From Amoebidium appalachense (taxonomy: Eukaryota > Ichthyosporea): a DNA stretch of 64,000 bases. Positions 37,985 to 51,468 of the stretch are shown here, piece after piece. Location: NCBI GenBank assembly GCA_963693365.1, contig CAVNZM010000010.1, positions 1,426,001 to 1,490,000 on the forward strand. Reading direction: 5' to 3'. Below the pieces are notes generated by a model. The model worked only from the letters and a program-made list of their open reading frames with translations, ran no database searches and was not told where the DNA came from. A program made the translations under genes and the position numbers. Each line of letters opens with the position of its first letter. Positions within the stretch are counted from its first letter, which is position 1.

Positions 37985-39395
37985 GGGGGAGAAAGGAGGT
38001 GGGAAGAGAGAGGGAGAGAGGGAGGCAGAGAGATAGAGAGGAGAGGGAGTGAGAGAGAGAGAGAGAGAGATAGAGAGCAAGGAGAGAGGGGAGGGGGGGA
38101 GAGGAGGGGGGAGAGAGAGAGAGAGAGAGTGTGTGTGTGTGTGTGTGTGTGTGTGGAGAGACAGAGAGAGACACACAGAGAGAGAGTAAGAAAGAGTGAA
38201 AGAGAGAGAGAGAGAGTGTGTGTGTGTATAAAAACATGGGATAAGTGACTCCAAATAAAACAAAAGTCCGAAGTGAAGATAATGTGATGATAGAGGTGGG
38301 GAACGTTGAGCCGATGTAGAGCAAGTGTGCTCAAGAGTGCATCTCTGACTTTGACTCTACTCTCCCTTCGTCATGCACACGTGCGCGCGCACACACACAC
38401 ACTTTCTTTCTCTCACTCTCACTCTCTCTTCCCTCCCCCCCCCCTCCCCCCAACTCTCTCTCTCTCTCTCTCTCTCCAGCTCTCATTTTTTCTCCCCCCC
38501 TTCCCCCTCCCCCCCCCCCCCCCCCCCCCCCCCCCTTTCCTCTCTGCCTTTCTCCCTTCCTCTCCCTGTCCCTCTGCCTCAACAGGCCGGCAAGTGTTAA
38601 GAGGGGGTATGTGTACGGACTAAAATAGGAAACACGACGAGACAAAAGTACCTCAATATCATGATGCATTAGAGCAACCATCACAGGAGGCAGATCTACG
38701 TGGGAGCATGGTCCCATCTCCTTTGTTTCCGGGCACGGTTTGGTCAACTTCCCGTTCAGACTCACATGTTTTCCAGTCCAACTCGAAGCCTTCTCTCCCT
38801 CCGCTCGCTGCAATTCCTCCAAAGCTTCCCTTTTCTTTCTCTCTTTCTCTCTCTCCTTCTCCCGTGCCTCTTCCTCCCTCAGTTGCTTTTGCTGTTCTGC
38901 AATTTGCTGGAGGAACTTAGCACCGGGCTTCGTTTTCTTTTTGCGTTTTGTGTTAGGAGTAGACCCATCCTCCTCCGTTTCCTCCTCGTCTTCTTCTTTC
39001 ACGTTCTTTTTCTTTCCTGTTTGGGGCTTTTCAATCACTTTTTCCGCCTTTTGCTTCTTTCCTTTTGTCTTTGGCTCTTCAACTTTTTCCTCAGGTTCTT
39101 CCACCTCCTCTTCCTCCTTGACAACGGGGGGAAGTTTTGCAGCAACGAGCGAGTATTCACCAACGCGTACAACCAGGTGCATAAGGAACAAGAAGAATGA
39201 GAAAACCAATACGAAAAGGATGAAATCACGCCATACATCAAAAAGCACAAACATGGAGTAGAGTTGGTTGAGGATCCCGCCTACGGGAACAAGGAAAAGC
39301 CCAGCAAAGAGGGCCACGAGTCCCATTTGACCGACAGATTGGGGAGGCCATGCTTTTGGCTCGTGCTCTGCTTGCCTAATAGCTTCCGATTCCAT
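34663..39395 (-). CDS. Membrane-anchored ankyrin-repeat protein with MYND zinc finger
   Basis: Three exons join in frame (491 aa): 38652-39395, 36203-36512, 34663-35084. The start is the ATG at 39395; an in-frame stop lies just upstream. Residues 24-43 and 57-76 are hydrophobic and look like two transmembrane helices. A long Lys/Glu coiled-coil-like stretch follows (about 92-190). Exon 2 encodes ankyrin repeats (DGTTVLSLALEEGQTRFAEW, RQTPAMVAASKGFVRLVSLL, NGNTAMMLAAQSG), which continue into exon 3. The C-terminus is a MYND finger: CTWC, CASC, YYCDVIC, then H and C, ending PQCV. A CPDYLCDD...CHKAH Cys/His stretch precedes it and may bind a further metal ion. I infer a membrane-tethered protein-interaction adaptor. 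The 2.1-kb first intron could hide another exon, though the frame does not require one. Confidence 0.8.
35309..35348. repeat. (GCTGT)n pentanucleotide array, about 8 units
   Basis: Short perfect array between GT-rich microsatellites in the last intron of the ankyrin-MYND gene. Confidence 0.9.
35605..35672. repeat. Intron repeat family, copy 5
   Basis: Contains ACAGCACACACACAAAAAGT, then ATGGATCATGAGCAGAAACC and ATCCTAAG. A weaker relative lies at about 35935-35985 (ACAGAGCCCATCATAATGGG). Confidence 0.55.
36728..36857. repeat. Intron repeat family, copy 6
   Basis: Contains ACAGTACGAAGTACGCATAC, a middle GGTGCAGGACACATGCAAAG, and ends GCAGAGCCCATCCTCAGGGA. Together with copy 7 it shows a longer version of the unit (130-145 bp). 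Confidence 0.7.
37193..37340. repeat. Intron repeat family, copy 7
   Basis: Contains ACAGCACACGAAGTACACAA, a middle GGTGCAGGACACATGACG, and ends GCAGAGCCGATCCTCAAGGG beside G-rich DNA. First intron of the ankyrin-MYND gene. Confidence 0.7.
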
Positions 39396-39774
39396 TTTGG
39401 CTGTTGTAAAGGCTTGGTCCAATTACTATCCACTTACATTCAGAAATAAGTGTTGGCTGGTACACGAAGATTTTAGTTCTCGTTGCTCAGCGGAAAACAC
39501 GGCAGCCGATGTAGCATAAATATTGGAATCATAAAGCACTTTACATCGCCTATAGGTGTTCGATCGTGGCAATCGGTTTGATTTTCATGTGCATCGGATC
39601 CATTGAACAGTGAGTGTCAGTTTTGGCGCCAGTTTCTCCCTCGCGCTGTCTCGGACAGGCAGACAGGCTGAGAGACCATCAGTAAAGCTCAGCTAGCGAG
39701 CGCTCAGTTCAAAAACACTGAAACCAACCTTGGGAAAGTAAGACTCACACGGGGCCCCATTTTTAGTCACCAAC
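39396..39774. promoter_or_regulatory. Divergent intergenic interval of about 380 bp
   Basis: Separates the minus-strand ankyrin-MYND gene from the plus-strand frame starting at 39775. It is unique sequence without microsatellites, unlike the neighbouring introns, and may be a bidirectional promoter. I see no clear TATA box. Confidence 0.4.
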
Positions 39775-40929
<1,155 letters not shown>

Positions 40930-41391
40930 GCAAAAATGGCTAATGAGATGCATAGTTGTGTCAACATCTATTCCGAAGCTCTAAAGCGTGCAAGCCTGGC
41001 AGGCCCCAGGGCTAACGGTACCAGACCGTCAGTATGATGTGAAGGGACAAAGGCTTGCAAAAGAATTCAAACAAACCAGCGTTGTTGAGTTCTCTCTCTC
41101 TTTTTTTGGTAAGAAATGTATAAAGTAGGCCGATGCCGAACATATCCCGAACCAATCAAAATGTCCCTACGTCATTCTTTTCCAATTGGTTTTTTCTATC
41201 CAATGCTTAGCTGCATAATTTAGCCAAATTCAGTAAGTGCATAATTATGATGACGACATCAAGGTGCCAAAAAAAATATATACGTAGCCGAAAAGTTCGC
41301 AGTTGAACCTGACTGGGCTTGGCAGAATTCTCTTTTAGTTCTTTTCCAGCCCTCGACTTTTCTATTCTCAACATCATTCTAAATCACTACA
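40930..41391. other. 5' flank of the first DOPA-dioxygenase-like gene
   Basis: Unique AT-rich sequence without microsatellites. It should contain the promoter and 5'UTR of the gene at 41392. A pyrimidine-rich leader (41330-41390) precedes the ATG. No confident TATA box. Confidence 0.45.
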
Positions 41392-41805
41392 ATGGCTTCC
41401 ACCGCTGCGTCCATGTGGCGCCGCCTCAACATCACCCATTGGGACATACACTTCTACTTCGACCACACCGTGGAAGCAAGCGTCACATCGGCACTCGAAA
41501 TTCACCAAGCCCTAAAGAAGACCTTCCCATCCATGAAGGTTTTCGAGCCGCTAACCAAGGCCGCCGGCCCACATCCCATGGGCATGTGGGAGGCCCACAT
41601 GGTTAACGAGCAGCAGTTTGGCGAGGCAGTTGCATGGCTTGCCTTTAACAGGCGGGATCACTCTGTGCTTGTGCATCCAAATACAACCGGCACGGGTCCC
41701 AAGGGGATGGAGGACGACCACTCCATTCATGCAATGTGGCTGGGAACGCCACTACAGCTGGACCTCGAATTCCTCCGCGGCTACGCTGCCACCCACGCTA
41801 CATAA
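41392..41805 (+). CDS. DOPA 4,5-dioxygenase-like protein, paralogue 1
   Basis: Intronless frame of 137 aa, close to the normal length of this small family. Characters of the family are present: THWDIHFYFDH (His16, His20), GPHPMGMWEAHM (His61, His69) and HSVLVHPNT (His90, His95). The conserved His residues are the expected metal ligands of an extradiol-type ring-cleaving oxygenase. Fungal and plant-associated members cleave DOPA, but the substrate in this organism is unknown. ATG context is ACAATGG. It is followed 2.6 kb downstream by a close paralogue in the same direction. The lack of introns contrasts with the intron-rich genes to the left and may point to retroposition or a different origin. 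Confidence 0.93.
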   Translation: MASTAASMWRRLNITHWDIHFYFDHTVEASVTSALEIHQALKKTFPSMKVFEPLTKAAGPHPMGMWEAHMVNEQQFGEAVAWLAFNRRDHSVLVHPNTTGTGPKGMEDDHSIHAMWLGTPLQLDLEFLRGYAATHAT

Positions 41806-42369
41806 CTTACATAATTTAGTTAGCCGGACCCAAGTGCGCCACGGTATGTCTCTGTGCGTTGGGATGAGGGGGGGGGGAGGGGAGGGGCGAAGGAGAAATA
41901 GAGAGAGAGCCTGAGGAGGGTCCTGAGGAGGGGAGGGGGGGGGGGGGGGGGGGGGAGGGTATGGATGTCACTATATTATGTAACTATTGGTTGTGGCACG
42001 TAGCCATGCTTTTCTTAGTGTGAAAGCGTATCATAGTTTCAAGTGACTTTTATGCACAGTACATTGTTGAACTGGACCTCCTCTTTTTCATGGGGACTAA
42101 TAGTACTAAATGGATTAGTTTTTCTTTGTTTTATTATACCCTCTAAAAGCCACTCCTTTTGGTCAGAACTCTGTAAGCCTTGTAGTGTAAGTAAGTTAGT
42201 TTAGAGGCCGTGGGGGATCCGAAGAGGTGGCCCGTAGTCCCGGGGGGGGGGGTAGGGAGGGTTGACCAGGAATGTGAAGCCAGTCAGTGATAACGTTTAG
42301 CTAATAGGCCAAGTTGAGCCAATAAAGCTGTATAGTCCTTAGACATCTGTGCACGTCAAGTACTAGCCG

Positions 42370-42422
<53 letters not shown>

Positions 42423-44421
42423 ACACACAGGCACACCTTCACCACCACCAACCCCCACTTGTTCCGTCTCCATAAATATGACGCGAGCAGCGGTGGTGTG
42501 TGCGGTCACAAGGTGACCACACACACACACACACACACACACACAGGCACCGTGATACGAGCAAAAACACACACGAACACATACACACTTGCATTAACGT
42601 TAACAGCTTCCAAAAAAACATGCACACCGTTGGAACCCAAGTCAACGCCCTCCCCATCGGCCCTTCGTAGGCCTCCTTACCTTTCTCCCCCCCTCTCTCT
42701 CTTCCGCTCACCCCTCGCTCTCTCACCCCCCCCTCTATCTCCTTCTCCCCCTCCCCAACTCCCTCTCCTTTCCTTGCTCCCTCCCCCCTCCCCAGGGCCC
42801 TCCTCCCCCTACATCTACGTCTATTTCCTCTCCCTCTCCAACTCCCCTCTCTCAAAACTCCCACCCTCCCTTCCCTCTTCCCTTCTCTCCCTGTCCCTCC
42901 CTCCCTCCCTTCCCCAAAACCCTCTCCCCCTTTGCCCGTTTCTTCACCCCATCCCCTACCCTCCCCCCCCCCCCCCCCCCCCCCGGCCCCGCCCCTCCCC
43001 ACCCCCTCCCCGCCCCATCAAATCGTTGTCCATGTCGGTTTCGGCTCGTCAACACCAAGTCTGCTGCAGTTTTAAGTCCGTCCTATCCCCAGCGCTACCC
43101 ACCTCCCCCGGCCCATTCACAAACACTTCCTATCCACCCAATAGGCACAAAACTGACACACACAAACACACACGCGCACAGACACGTACACGGACACAAA
43201 CGCACAAGACACACACGCCCACACATGCACACACACACACGCATGCCCGTACATGCACGCACACACACGCACACACGTACGGCAGTACGGGGAACAAGTA
43301 CGCACACCCACCCAGTGGCACCTACACACACACACACCAACGTGCACATCCATCTTTGTGCCATTTCTACCTACCCCAGCATCAGCTTCACTCACCGAAC
43401 AACTAGCGTTGGTAAGGTAGTAGAAATGAAATTGATAGGCCCCCCACTGCGAACATATCTTTAACCTGTAACCTGGCACGTTCTAACTTAGCCCCCTATA
43501 ACCGTCCCGGCGGCGGTTAAGCCAACTCTGGCTCAATTCAGCGCAGGTTTAGGGGATCCCAGATCATCCCACGTAAACTGATCGATGGTGTTAAAGCGCA
43601 GTGCCGCACAGAAGCCTTGGATTTTGACATTTTAGACGTTTTTAGGTATGTTTCTGCACAGCTTTGCACTTGACTACACTCTGTTTACTGACGAGAAAAA
43701 AGAAAGTTCAACAGTCCTCACGCACGTTTCTACAAGACTCTTCTCTTGAGTCAAAAGCAAGAGCGCTGTGATGCTGTGTAAACCAATGATATGGATCGTC
43801 ATGAGATGTTGTTTAGACCAATCAAAACAGGTTTACGTCACGGGTTTGCAAGTGCATGCTCAAGATGACGTCACTAACTCCACCACTGATCAGGGTTTGA
43901 ATTATGACTCAAAGACGTGGTATTGCGAAAACAGAAACCCCATAAGATGTGCAAGAGGCTCCTATTTTATTAGTCAGATTGATTGTAAGACGATTTCAAA
44001 CGCCCGTATTGTGCACAAATACCATCAAAGACGCCGCCCCGAGCAAACCCTACGGGGTGGCAAGCACATGCGGTACCTCTGGCTACAGTGAGGCAAAAAC
44101 ACAAACAAAGAAGTCCCTTGAAAAGAGAGAAATAGGTTGAGAAATTGACAGCAGAAGACGGAACAAGAATTGCATGCCCTTTCTTTCTGTACAGATATCT
44201 GCTTGGGAAACTCCATGGTCAGTGGTCGATACACTTGCAAGACCTACACACCATACCCGAGCTCGAGGGTTGCCAACACCACACATGTCACCAAGCTGCT
44301 AACGTGATTGCAAGCTACCGTAAACGACAAGAATTAGAAACAGTAAGTTCAACTAATTTATTTAACAGCCGTTACTCTCAAGGAATACGAAAGACTTGCC
44401 GATTTCAAAATTAACGCCACC
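41806..44421. other. Spacer between the two paralogues
   Basis: Begins with the 3'UTR of paralogue 1. It contains a C-run (42370-42408), CA- and pyrimidine-rich sequence (42408-43350), then unique sequence from about 43400. No recognised gene. Confidence 0.6.
42321..42326 (+). terminator. Candidate polyadenylation signal AATAAA
   Basis: Hexamer about 515 bases after the stop of paralogue 1, in GT-containing unique sequence just before the C-run at 42370. Position is plausible for a 3'UTR end. Confidence 0.4.
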
Positions 44422-44817
44422 ATGGCTTCCTCATCCGCTTCCATCTGGCGCAAGCTCAACATCACCCACTGGGACATCCACTTCTACTTCGACCACACCA
44501 ACGAAGCAAGCGTCTCGTCTGCAAATGAAATTCGCCAAGGCTTGAAGAGCACCTTCCCATCTTTGCGCGTTTTTGACATGGTAAACCGCCCCATCGGCCC
44601 ACACCCAGTGGGCATGTTCGAGGCACACATCGTCAACGAACAGCAGTTTGGAGAAGTGGTAGCGTGGCTTGCCTTTAACAGAAAGGATCATTCCGTGCTT
44701 TTTCACCCGAACGCTTCAGGCAACGGTGCCAAGGGGGCTGAGAATGACCACACTATTCACGCCGTGTGGTTGGGGACACCGCTGACACTAGATCTCAAGA
44801 TTTTCCGCCGGTGTTAG
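44422..44817 (+). CDS. DOPA 4,5-dioxygenase-like protein, paralogue 2
   Basis: Intronless frame of 131 aa, clearly homologous along its length to the gene at 41392, with the same His-containing motifs (THWDIHFYFDH, GPHPVGMFEAHI, HSVLFHPNA). The start lies in an ideal GCCACCATGG context. Differences gather in the first 10 residues, residues 45-58 and the C-terminus, which is shorter and ends FRRC. The pair probably arose by tandem duplication. All proposed metal ligands are kept, so both copies look functional. Confidence 0.93.
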   Translation: MASSSASIWRKLNITHWDIHFYFDHTNEASVSSANEIRQGLKSTFPSLRVFDMVNRPIGPHPVGMFEAHIVNEQQFGEVVAWLAFNRKDHSVLFHPNASGNGAKGAENDHTIHAVWLGTPLTLDLKIFRRC

Positions 44818-47800
44818 CCATGTCGTTATCCTATTTTTTTTTGATTGTTTTTTTTTTTTTTTTCCCCGAAGAATGGAAGGACAGGGAAGGAGCTGCTGGG
44901 GGAGTGAGGATGGCTCTTTGCCTTATCTGAGAAGTGTATGTGTGTTGAGAGTGCTTCCTTTGTACGATGCCTCTAGGACCTTTTTTCGCCTCTTTTTTTC
45001 TTTGCCTTTCGTTTTGTATATAGTATCTGGAAAATATAAGCCCCTTTGCTTTAAGCAAGGGGATATAGCTCATATATATTCAACCACGCAGGAAAGGCAC
45101 GGATGTATCTTGTATGTATGCAGCCTACCATGTCAAATTCAAGTAAGAATTTGCTTCGTGACATAATAGACCACTGTCAAAGCTTCAGGTGTAACGAACA
45201 CCTGCAAACTTCGTTGAAGATCTTGTGCGTGCATGCATGTCCAGGTTACAGTTTGCCTCGTGCTGTTACCATGCATATGTCCTGTTTCACATTGCGCCTC
45301 AAATAAATTGATATCCGTGATGTGGTCGTTTTTGCCGTAACGTGCCCATTTGAAAGTGACCCTCTTTGCTCAACCAAATGCAGCTAAGGCCCCACACATG
45401 CGTTGCAATTATCCGGCATATGTTCATGTGTGCATCCACACGCTCAGTGCTCTGCAGGGGCTGTTTACTGAGGGCAGCACGGGAATGCACACCTGATTGC
45501 TCTCGTGTACGTAGTCTCCACAAATAGGTCAACGCCTGCAAGTCAGTACATATACCCATCATACGTCACGATACCTTCCCCGACCGTCTGCCCATCCCCC
45601 TCCCCCCTCCCCCCCCCCCCCCCCCCCCCCAACCCTTGCCGGCACACAACTTTTCGGAAAGTTCCCCTCCCCCCCTTCCCCCGTGCACCCCCCCCTGGCA
45701 CCCCCTCTCCACCCCCCCCCCCCCCCCCCCCCCCCGCCCCCCCTGCCCCCGCCCCGCCCCGCCGCTCGCCCGTCACGCCCACACAAACCCAAAGCAACCC
45801 CCTCCCCATTTTCTCACCCCTTCGAATTCCTCCCGAAACACACTCCTTCCCCTGGCACTTAGCCTGTCGGACACGCGGCCTGCACAGCCCTGGGCGCCGG
45901 CAGGGTTGCGCAACTAGAAGTGGCAACACGTCAAAAACATTATTGCCCTAAAATGGCTAAATATCGCGCAAATATTTAACTAAAAGCAATCAGTAATTGT
46001 TTCATTGGTTGATGCTCACGTATTCATCTAGCCGAAGATCTATTGCCAGCTCCCTCCGACGGAAGACGGTTCACTCTCGCCTGTTCATTTCTCGTTGTGA
46101 ACTGTCGCTCGTAGTTTCCGACCAGGAATATTTTTTTCACCCTGCACCTTTATACTCGGCTACAATACGCTCGTTCACGTGCGTGAAAGCACCCACATAT
46201 AGCTTACTGGCACTAGGTCATCATTCTCGAAAAATAAACAAGAATCTTTGCGCTTTGCATCCGAACGAACTGTTCCCTTCTGCTTGTTTTGTTCACAGGT
46301 TGAGCTCTGCAACTGTTTTTGAAAAACAGGGCACATCGACAGCTTTCACTGGTTACAAGGTTAGGGATGTACCCTCCTCCCCTCCCCCTTTCTCAGTCTG
46401 AACTACCTCCCCGTCTCTTGAGGCACACACACACACACACCTTCACAGAGAAACAAGACAACTCTTTGGCAAACGCACACCCACGTGCACGCTCGCGTAA
46501 ATATGAACACCACCCTCACCACCACCTAAGAACCAGGTGCTTCTACTCTCGTACGCAGCCACAAGCAAAGTCTTTTTGTTGTCATCTTATCATCCATCTG
46601 TGCTCTATACGGTTTTGAAATAGAACTGTGTGGTTCTACTGAGAGTATTGCTGTATACCCACTCAAAAACGCACGGGTTCCGCTCACGTCTTCAGCACCA
46701 GTTTCACTTATATCCATGCCGAGTTGTGCCGATTCCAGCCATTCCCCCTCAACCCATTACTTCTTCACCCCTTCCCCCTTCCTCCCTCGCCTCCTTCTTA
46801 TCCCCCTCCCCTCCCCCCCCCAAAACACACACACACCCACACACAACACACATACACGCACACACACACATACACGACAAGCGCCATTCATTTTGTCAAC
46901 CTCCCGTTCCACTGAATTACCCTTTTGTAATCGTTTTAACAACTGTTGTGTCCTAACACGCCCTCTGTTCTACACGCACATCTTTTCGCTTTCTTGTGCT
47001 TTTGTTTTTTGTTTTTTTTGCTCTGCCTTACCATCCCCCCCCCCCCCCCCCCCCCTCCCGTCCTCCCTCTCCTTCCCCCCCCCCCTCTCCCCCCCACCCC
47101 CCCCTGCCCCCGGCCCCCGTTGCACCACCTCCCCTCTCTTTACACCTTTGCCATAATTATCCTCCACTCCCAGCCCCCCCACCCCCTCCCCACATTTTTT
47201 TTTTGCCGTTAAATTTCCAGACCCCCCCACTCCCCCTCCCCCCTCCCCCCGTTCTATGTATGTGTTCTACTTGTGTTTGCCGCTTCATTACATTGTAAGT
47301 GCCTTCTCGTGCACATAACATTCGCGCCCTCCCCCGCCCACCCGCCCGCCAAACTGTGCACGCTGTTGTGATGATTCCTCTGTGTTTGTGACAAGCGGTG
47401 TAGAATGTGCAATCATCTCTAACCCCTCTCCCCCCTCCCCCCTCCCCCCCATTCCCCTCCCCCTGGCTGTGCAAAGTGACCCCTCCCTCCCCTCTCCCTC
47501 CCCCCCCCCCCCCCCCCCCTCCCCTCTTCCCCTCCCTACTGCCCACTGATGACTTGCACATTTCTGTTTTCTCTCTTGTGTTTGTTTCTTCGCCTTTGTG
47601 CCTCTGCCCTTTTGGTGTCGCCCACAAAGTGATGTGTGCATGCTACCCGCATTCCCATGATCCCAAACCCTTTTTCCGCATGAATCTTTTTTTCAGCTTT
47701 CTGCATGACTTTCTTCGTTGTAAATATTTTGTCAAATCTCTCCCCTCCCTCCACCCCCTTCCCCCCCGCCCCTTCCCACCGTCGTGGGTGATAGTCTCTC

Positions 47801-47934
47801 TTTGTGTTGCTGCACGGAATGTGTTTTTTCTTTTCTTTTCTTTTCTTTCCTTTTTTTCCCACGGTTTTGCTATCCGTTGCCAAATAGTTGCATGCTTGTG
47901 TACAGCATCTTAACCCCCCCCCACCCCCACCCCG

Positions 47935-47994
<60 letters not shown>

Positions 47995-48019
47995 GACAGA
48001 CAGACAGACAGACAGAACC
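44818..48019. other. Intergenic region with a possible 5' exon at 46300-46361
   Basis: Starts with the 3'UTR of paralogue 2. C-rich blocks lie at 45594-45780 and 47034-47110. A segment 46300-46361 is bounded by TTCACAG and AAG|GTTAGG and could be a 5'UTR or 5' coding exon (frame LSSATVFEKQGTSTAFTGYK) of the gene at 48020. Otherwise nothing recognised. Confidence 0.4.
45302..45307 (+). terminator. Candidate polyadenylation signal AATAAA
   Basis: About 485 bases after the stop of paralogue 2, a similar distance to the signal behind paralogue 1. Confidence 0.4.
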
Positions 48020-48115
48020 ATGGCGCAGTACAGTGTATTTATGAACAGCCTCCGGTCGATTGAGGAGAGAGCTGAGGCTACCATCCAAAACCCGGCAAAG
48101 TATAACCCCCCCCTC

Positions 48116-48146
<31 letters not shown>

Positions 48147-48328
48147 CCATCTCCACCCCCCCCCCCCCCCCCCCCCGCGGGGCGCTGCACTGCCGCTGCC
48201 CAGCTTCCCGCCCTTTCGAAGTTTTGAGATTGTGGCACGCACAGAGAAGTGCATGAATAGACATACATACACACACGTGTTCGTTGTGCATAAGTGGCCA
48301 TGCACGCACGCTCGAGGGTATAATACGT

Positions 48329-48392
<64 letters not shown>

Positions 48393-48958
48393 CGTTAACA
48401 CGGTCCTTTAGTTTCCACGTTCTCTCTCAAGTTAAGGTGTTCTATTGGGAGGGAAGTTGGAGGATGCGGGATGAATAGTAAAACTTGAGTTTAAAGGGCA
48501 GGGAGTACCTTACGCACGGGCCCACGCACATACATGCACAAACAACACACACATGCACACACTTACGGGAACACACACACACCCTCCCTCTCTTCCCCTC
48601 TCGCAGGGAGTACCTTACGCACGGGCCCACGCACATACATGCACAAACAACACACACATGCACACACTTACGGGAACACACACACACCTTCCCTCTCTTC
48701 CCCTCTCTCTCTTTTTTCTCCCTCCCCCCCCCCCCCCCTCCGTCTCCCTCTCTCTCCCCCCCCCCCTCCTCCTCTCTTTCTCTCCCCCCCCCCTCCCCCC
48801 CTTCTCTCTCTCTCTTGCTCGCCCTCTCCCCCCTGTCTCCCTCTCCCTCTCCCCCTCTCTCCTCTCTCTCTGTTGCCCCCCCCCCCCCCCCCCCCCCCCA
48901 CCCACCCACCCACCCATCTACTCATCTCTGTGTCCCTCTCCCCTACCTCACACACACA

Positions 48959-48996
<38 letters not shown>

Positions 48997-49097
48997 GGCC
49001 AGTTAAACCCGTCACCATTGAGCCTGTGTCGGGGAAGAGGAGGCACGAGGACGGAGGGGGACAACTTTCGGGGAAGATCAACGGTATTCCTTTTTTT

Positions 49098-49172
<75 letters not shown>

Positions 49173-49399
49173 GTCTCTCTGTCTCTCTCCCGCTCTCGCT
49201 CTCTCTCCCTCCCCCCCCCCCCCCCACCACCACCACCACACACGCACACACACACACACACACTTTCCTCCTCTCAGCTTTTTTTCGTTTTTTTCTTTCC
49301 TGTTTTTGGTTGTGATTCGTCCCGTCTCTAGCATGCTTCCCCCCCTCCCACCACGCATTGCGTTTTATGGTGCCTTCTGCGTTCAAAAGCACGTACACG

Positions 49400-49430
<31 letters not shown>

Positions 49431-49842
49431 CTGAAAGAGCAAGAGAATCTTGAAAGGACGGGGAAGTCGGTAAAACTGGAAATGGTTTTTTTTTTTTTTT
49501 TTTTTTGGGGGGGGGGGGGGCTTTACCAATGTTTCAGCCTCATACCGAGAATGGGACTTCAGCATATACACTGTGCCTATAAGAAAACACACACATGCAC
49601 ATGCACACCACAAACACACACACTACACTCAAATATTGTGAACGTGCGCGCATGTGCATGCTAAAAGACATTCACACACATGACACCACTTTGTGCATTT
49701 CATTTTGTTTGCATGAACAAGAAAGAACCCCGCCTTGAATTTCCAATTTTTTCGAACACACACCCACTATTCACATGTGTTTGTTTTCATGTTTTTTCTT
49801 TTCTCTTTTCTCTTTCCCGCCACCACAGCGCACAAGAGATGA
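48020..49842 (+). CDS. Tentative small spliced protein of unknown function
   Basis: The ATG at 48020 sits in an ACCATGG context after (CA)n(GACA)n. Proposed exons are 48020-48099, 48998-49083 and 49829-49842, giving about 59 aa: MAQYSVFMNSLRSIEERAEA..., then PVKPVTIEPVSGKRRHEDGG, ending HKR. Phases fit (2, then 1), with GTATAA and GTATTC donors and CGCAG/CACAG acceptors. No family recognised. The last exon is uncertain: in another phase 49829 onward would read RTRDEEGDDMDPHYQ and stop. A 5' exon may lie near 46300. Confidence 0.4.
48498..48707. repeat. 105-bp tandem duplication, two nearly identical copies
   Basis: Units start at 48498 and 48603 (GCAGGGAGTACCTTACGCAC). They contain CA-rich sequence and pyrimidine ends. 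They lie in the first intron of the tentative gene at 48020. Confidence 0.92.
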
Positions 49843-50947
49843 GGAGGGAGACGACATGGATCCCCACTACCAATAGAACCCTCCCCCCCCCCCCCCCCCT
49901 CCCCCCTGCCCTCCCGGAGCTCAACTAGAGGGGGTTCCAATTCTTTGAAGTTCAAACAACAAGTGATACGCGCAGGTTATAGCATACCTTACACACACTC
50001 GAGAGCAGACGTGCTAGTTTTACGCAAACATCTTATGGTGGTTGGTCGTTTAGTGGGGAGGGGCGCGGGGGGGGGGGGGGGGGGGGGGGGGGAGGGATGG
50101 TTGGTTGATCCCGTGGTTTTTATTGGGTAATGCATCTTCACTACTGTTTGCATCTGGATAAATGTTTGTGCCAACCAATAATAGTCGGGATTTTTTTTTA
50201 ATAGTATCGGGTGTGGCACCTATCTGAAACAATCGTCCGATTAAGATATGCCATTACACACCGGATCTAACAGTTACACTAAGCAAGTAAAAACTAATAA
50301 CTACTTGAATCTATCACTAATACTAATGGTTAACGTTACATGTGATAGGGCATGATGCACAGTTGATGATGACGGTAGCACATTGCGCATGATGTGTTTG
50401 AACCGTTACTTGGGCAACGATTGCGCACATAAAGGACGGTGAATGCATGCCGCTGCGGGTATAAGAGAATATGATAATCTCTCATTATAACCCATCAGTA
50501 TGGTTTTATGGTTTTTGATTATTTAGAATGACAATTTGATCAATAAATGTCTTCTGTCGCAGAAGTGTGCTTACTGGCAGGAAAACTTCGTCTTAAAGTT
50601 TGTGTGTGTGATTTTTGGTCTTCCTTGGGCTGTACTTGTGCAATATTTTTGTAATGTTTCATGCTTGTACGACATTTGTGTTTTTCTTGGTGGTGTACGT
50701 TTGTATGATCTTTGTGCACTGTTTTCCTTGTGCATTGTTTAGCCAAGCTCCTTGTGCGATTTTTGTGCAATATTCTCACTGTATTTGTGTGTCACTGTCG
50801 TGTGCGTCTAATGTTCTGCGGCATATGTGAGTCTTTGTGCGATATGTATCTAGCTGCGTAAGTTTGGTGCCATATCTGTGTTACACATGCGTGCAATGTT
50901 CTCTCGTTCCCTTCCACCTTCTTCTAATTACGGTGTGCTTTGCTTGG

Positions 50948-51026
<79 letters not shown>

Positions 51027-51235
51027 ACGGCCCCGGGAGGGGTAGGGGAAAAGGTGGTGGTGGTGTGGGGGGGGGGGGGGGGGGGGCGAGGGGGGGAAGG
51101 CCCGGTCCCGAACTATGTGGGTGGTACACGTGACAATCAATATGACAAGCAGTAGAGAGGTGTTTGCACACAGGTACCCTTGAATTTATTCCCCCCCCCC
51201 CCCTTCCCCCCCGCGCCCCGGCACACACATCACGA

Positions 51236-51274
<39 letters not shown>

Positions 51275-51418
51275 GGAACACACGTGCAGCTAGCTGCGTG
51301 CGTGCACATGCACGCCCCTTCTCCTTTTCTTCTCGGTCTCCACCTTGCTCAAGTACCAAATACATGGTGACCATCGTGACGGCGGACAAGGGAATTCTAG
51401 GCCCGGGAGGCCCGGAGG

Positions 51419-51468
<50 letters not shown>

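Noticed and set aside
38700-39261. Plus-strand Ser/Phe-rich frames
   Set aside because: Antisense shadows of the Lys/Glu-rich region of the ankyrin-MYND first exon.
48498-48707. Possible CRISPR-like or minisatellite array
   Set aside because: Only two copies of 105 bp lying head to tail in a eukaryotic intron; a simple tandem duplication explains it.
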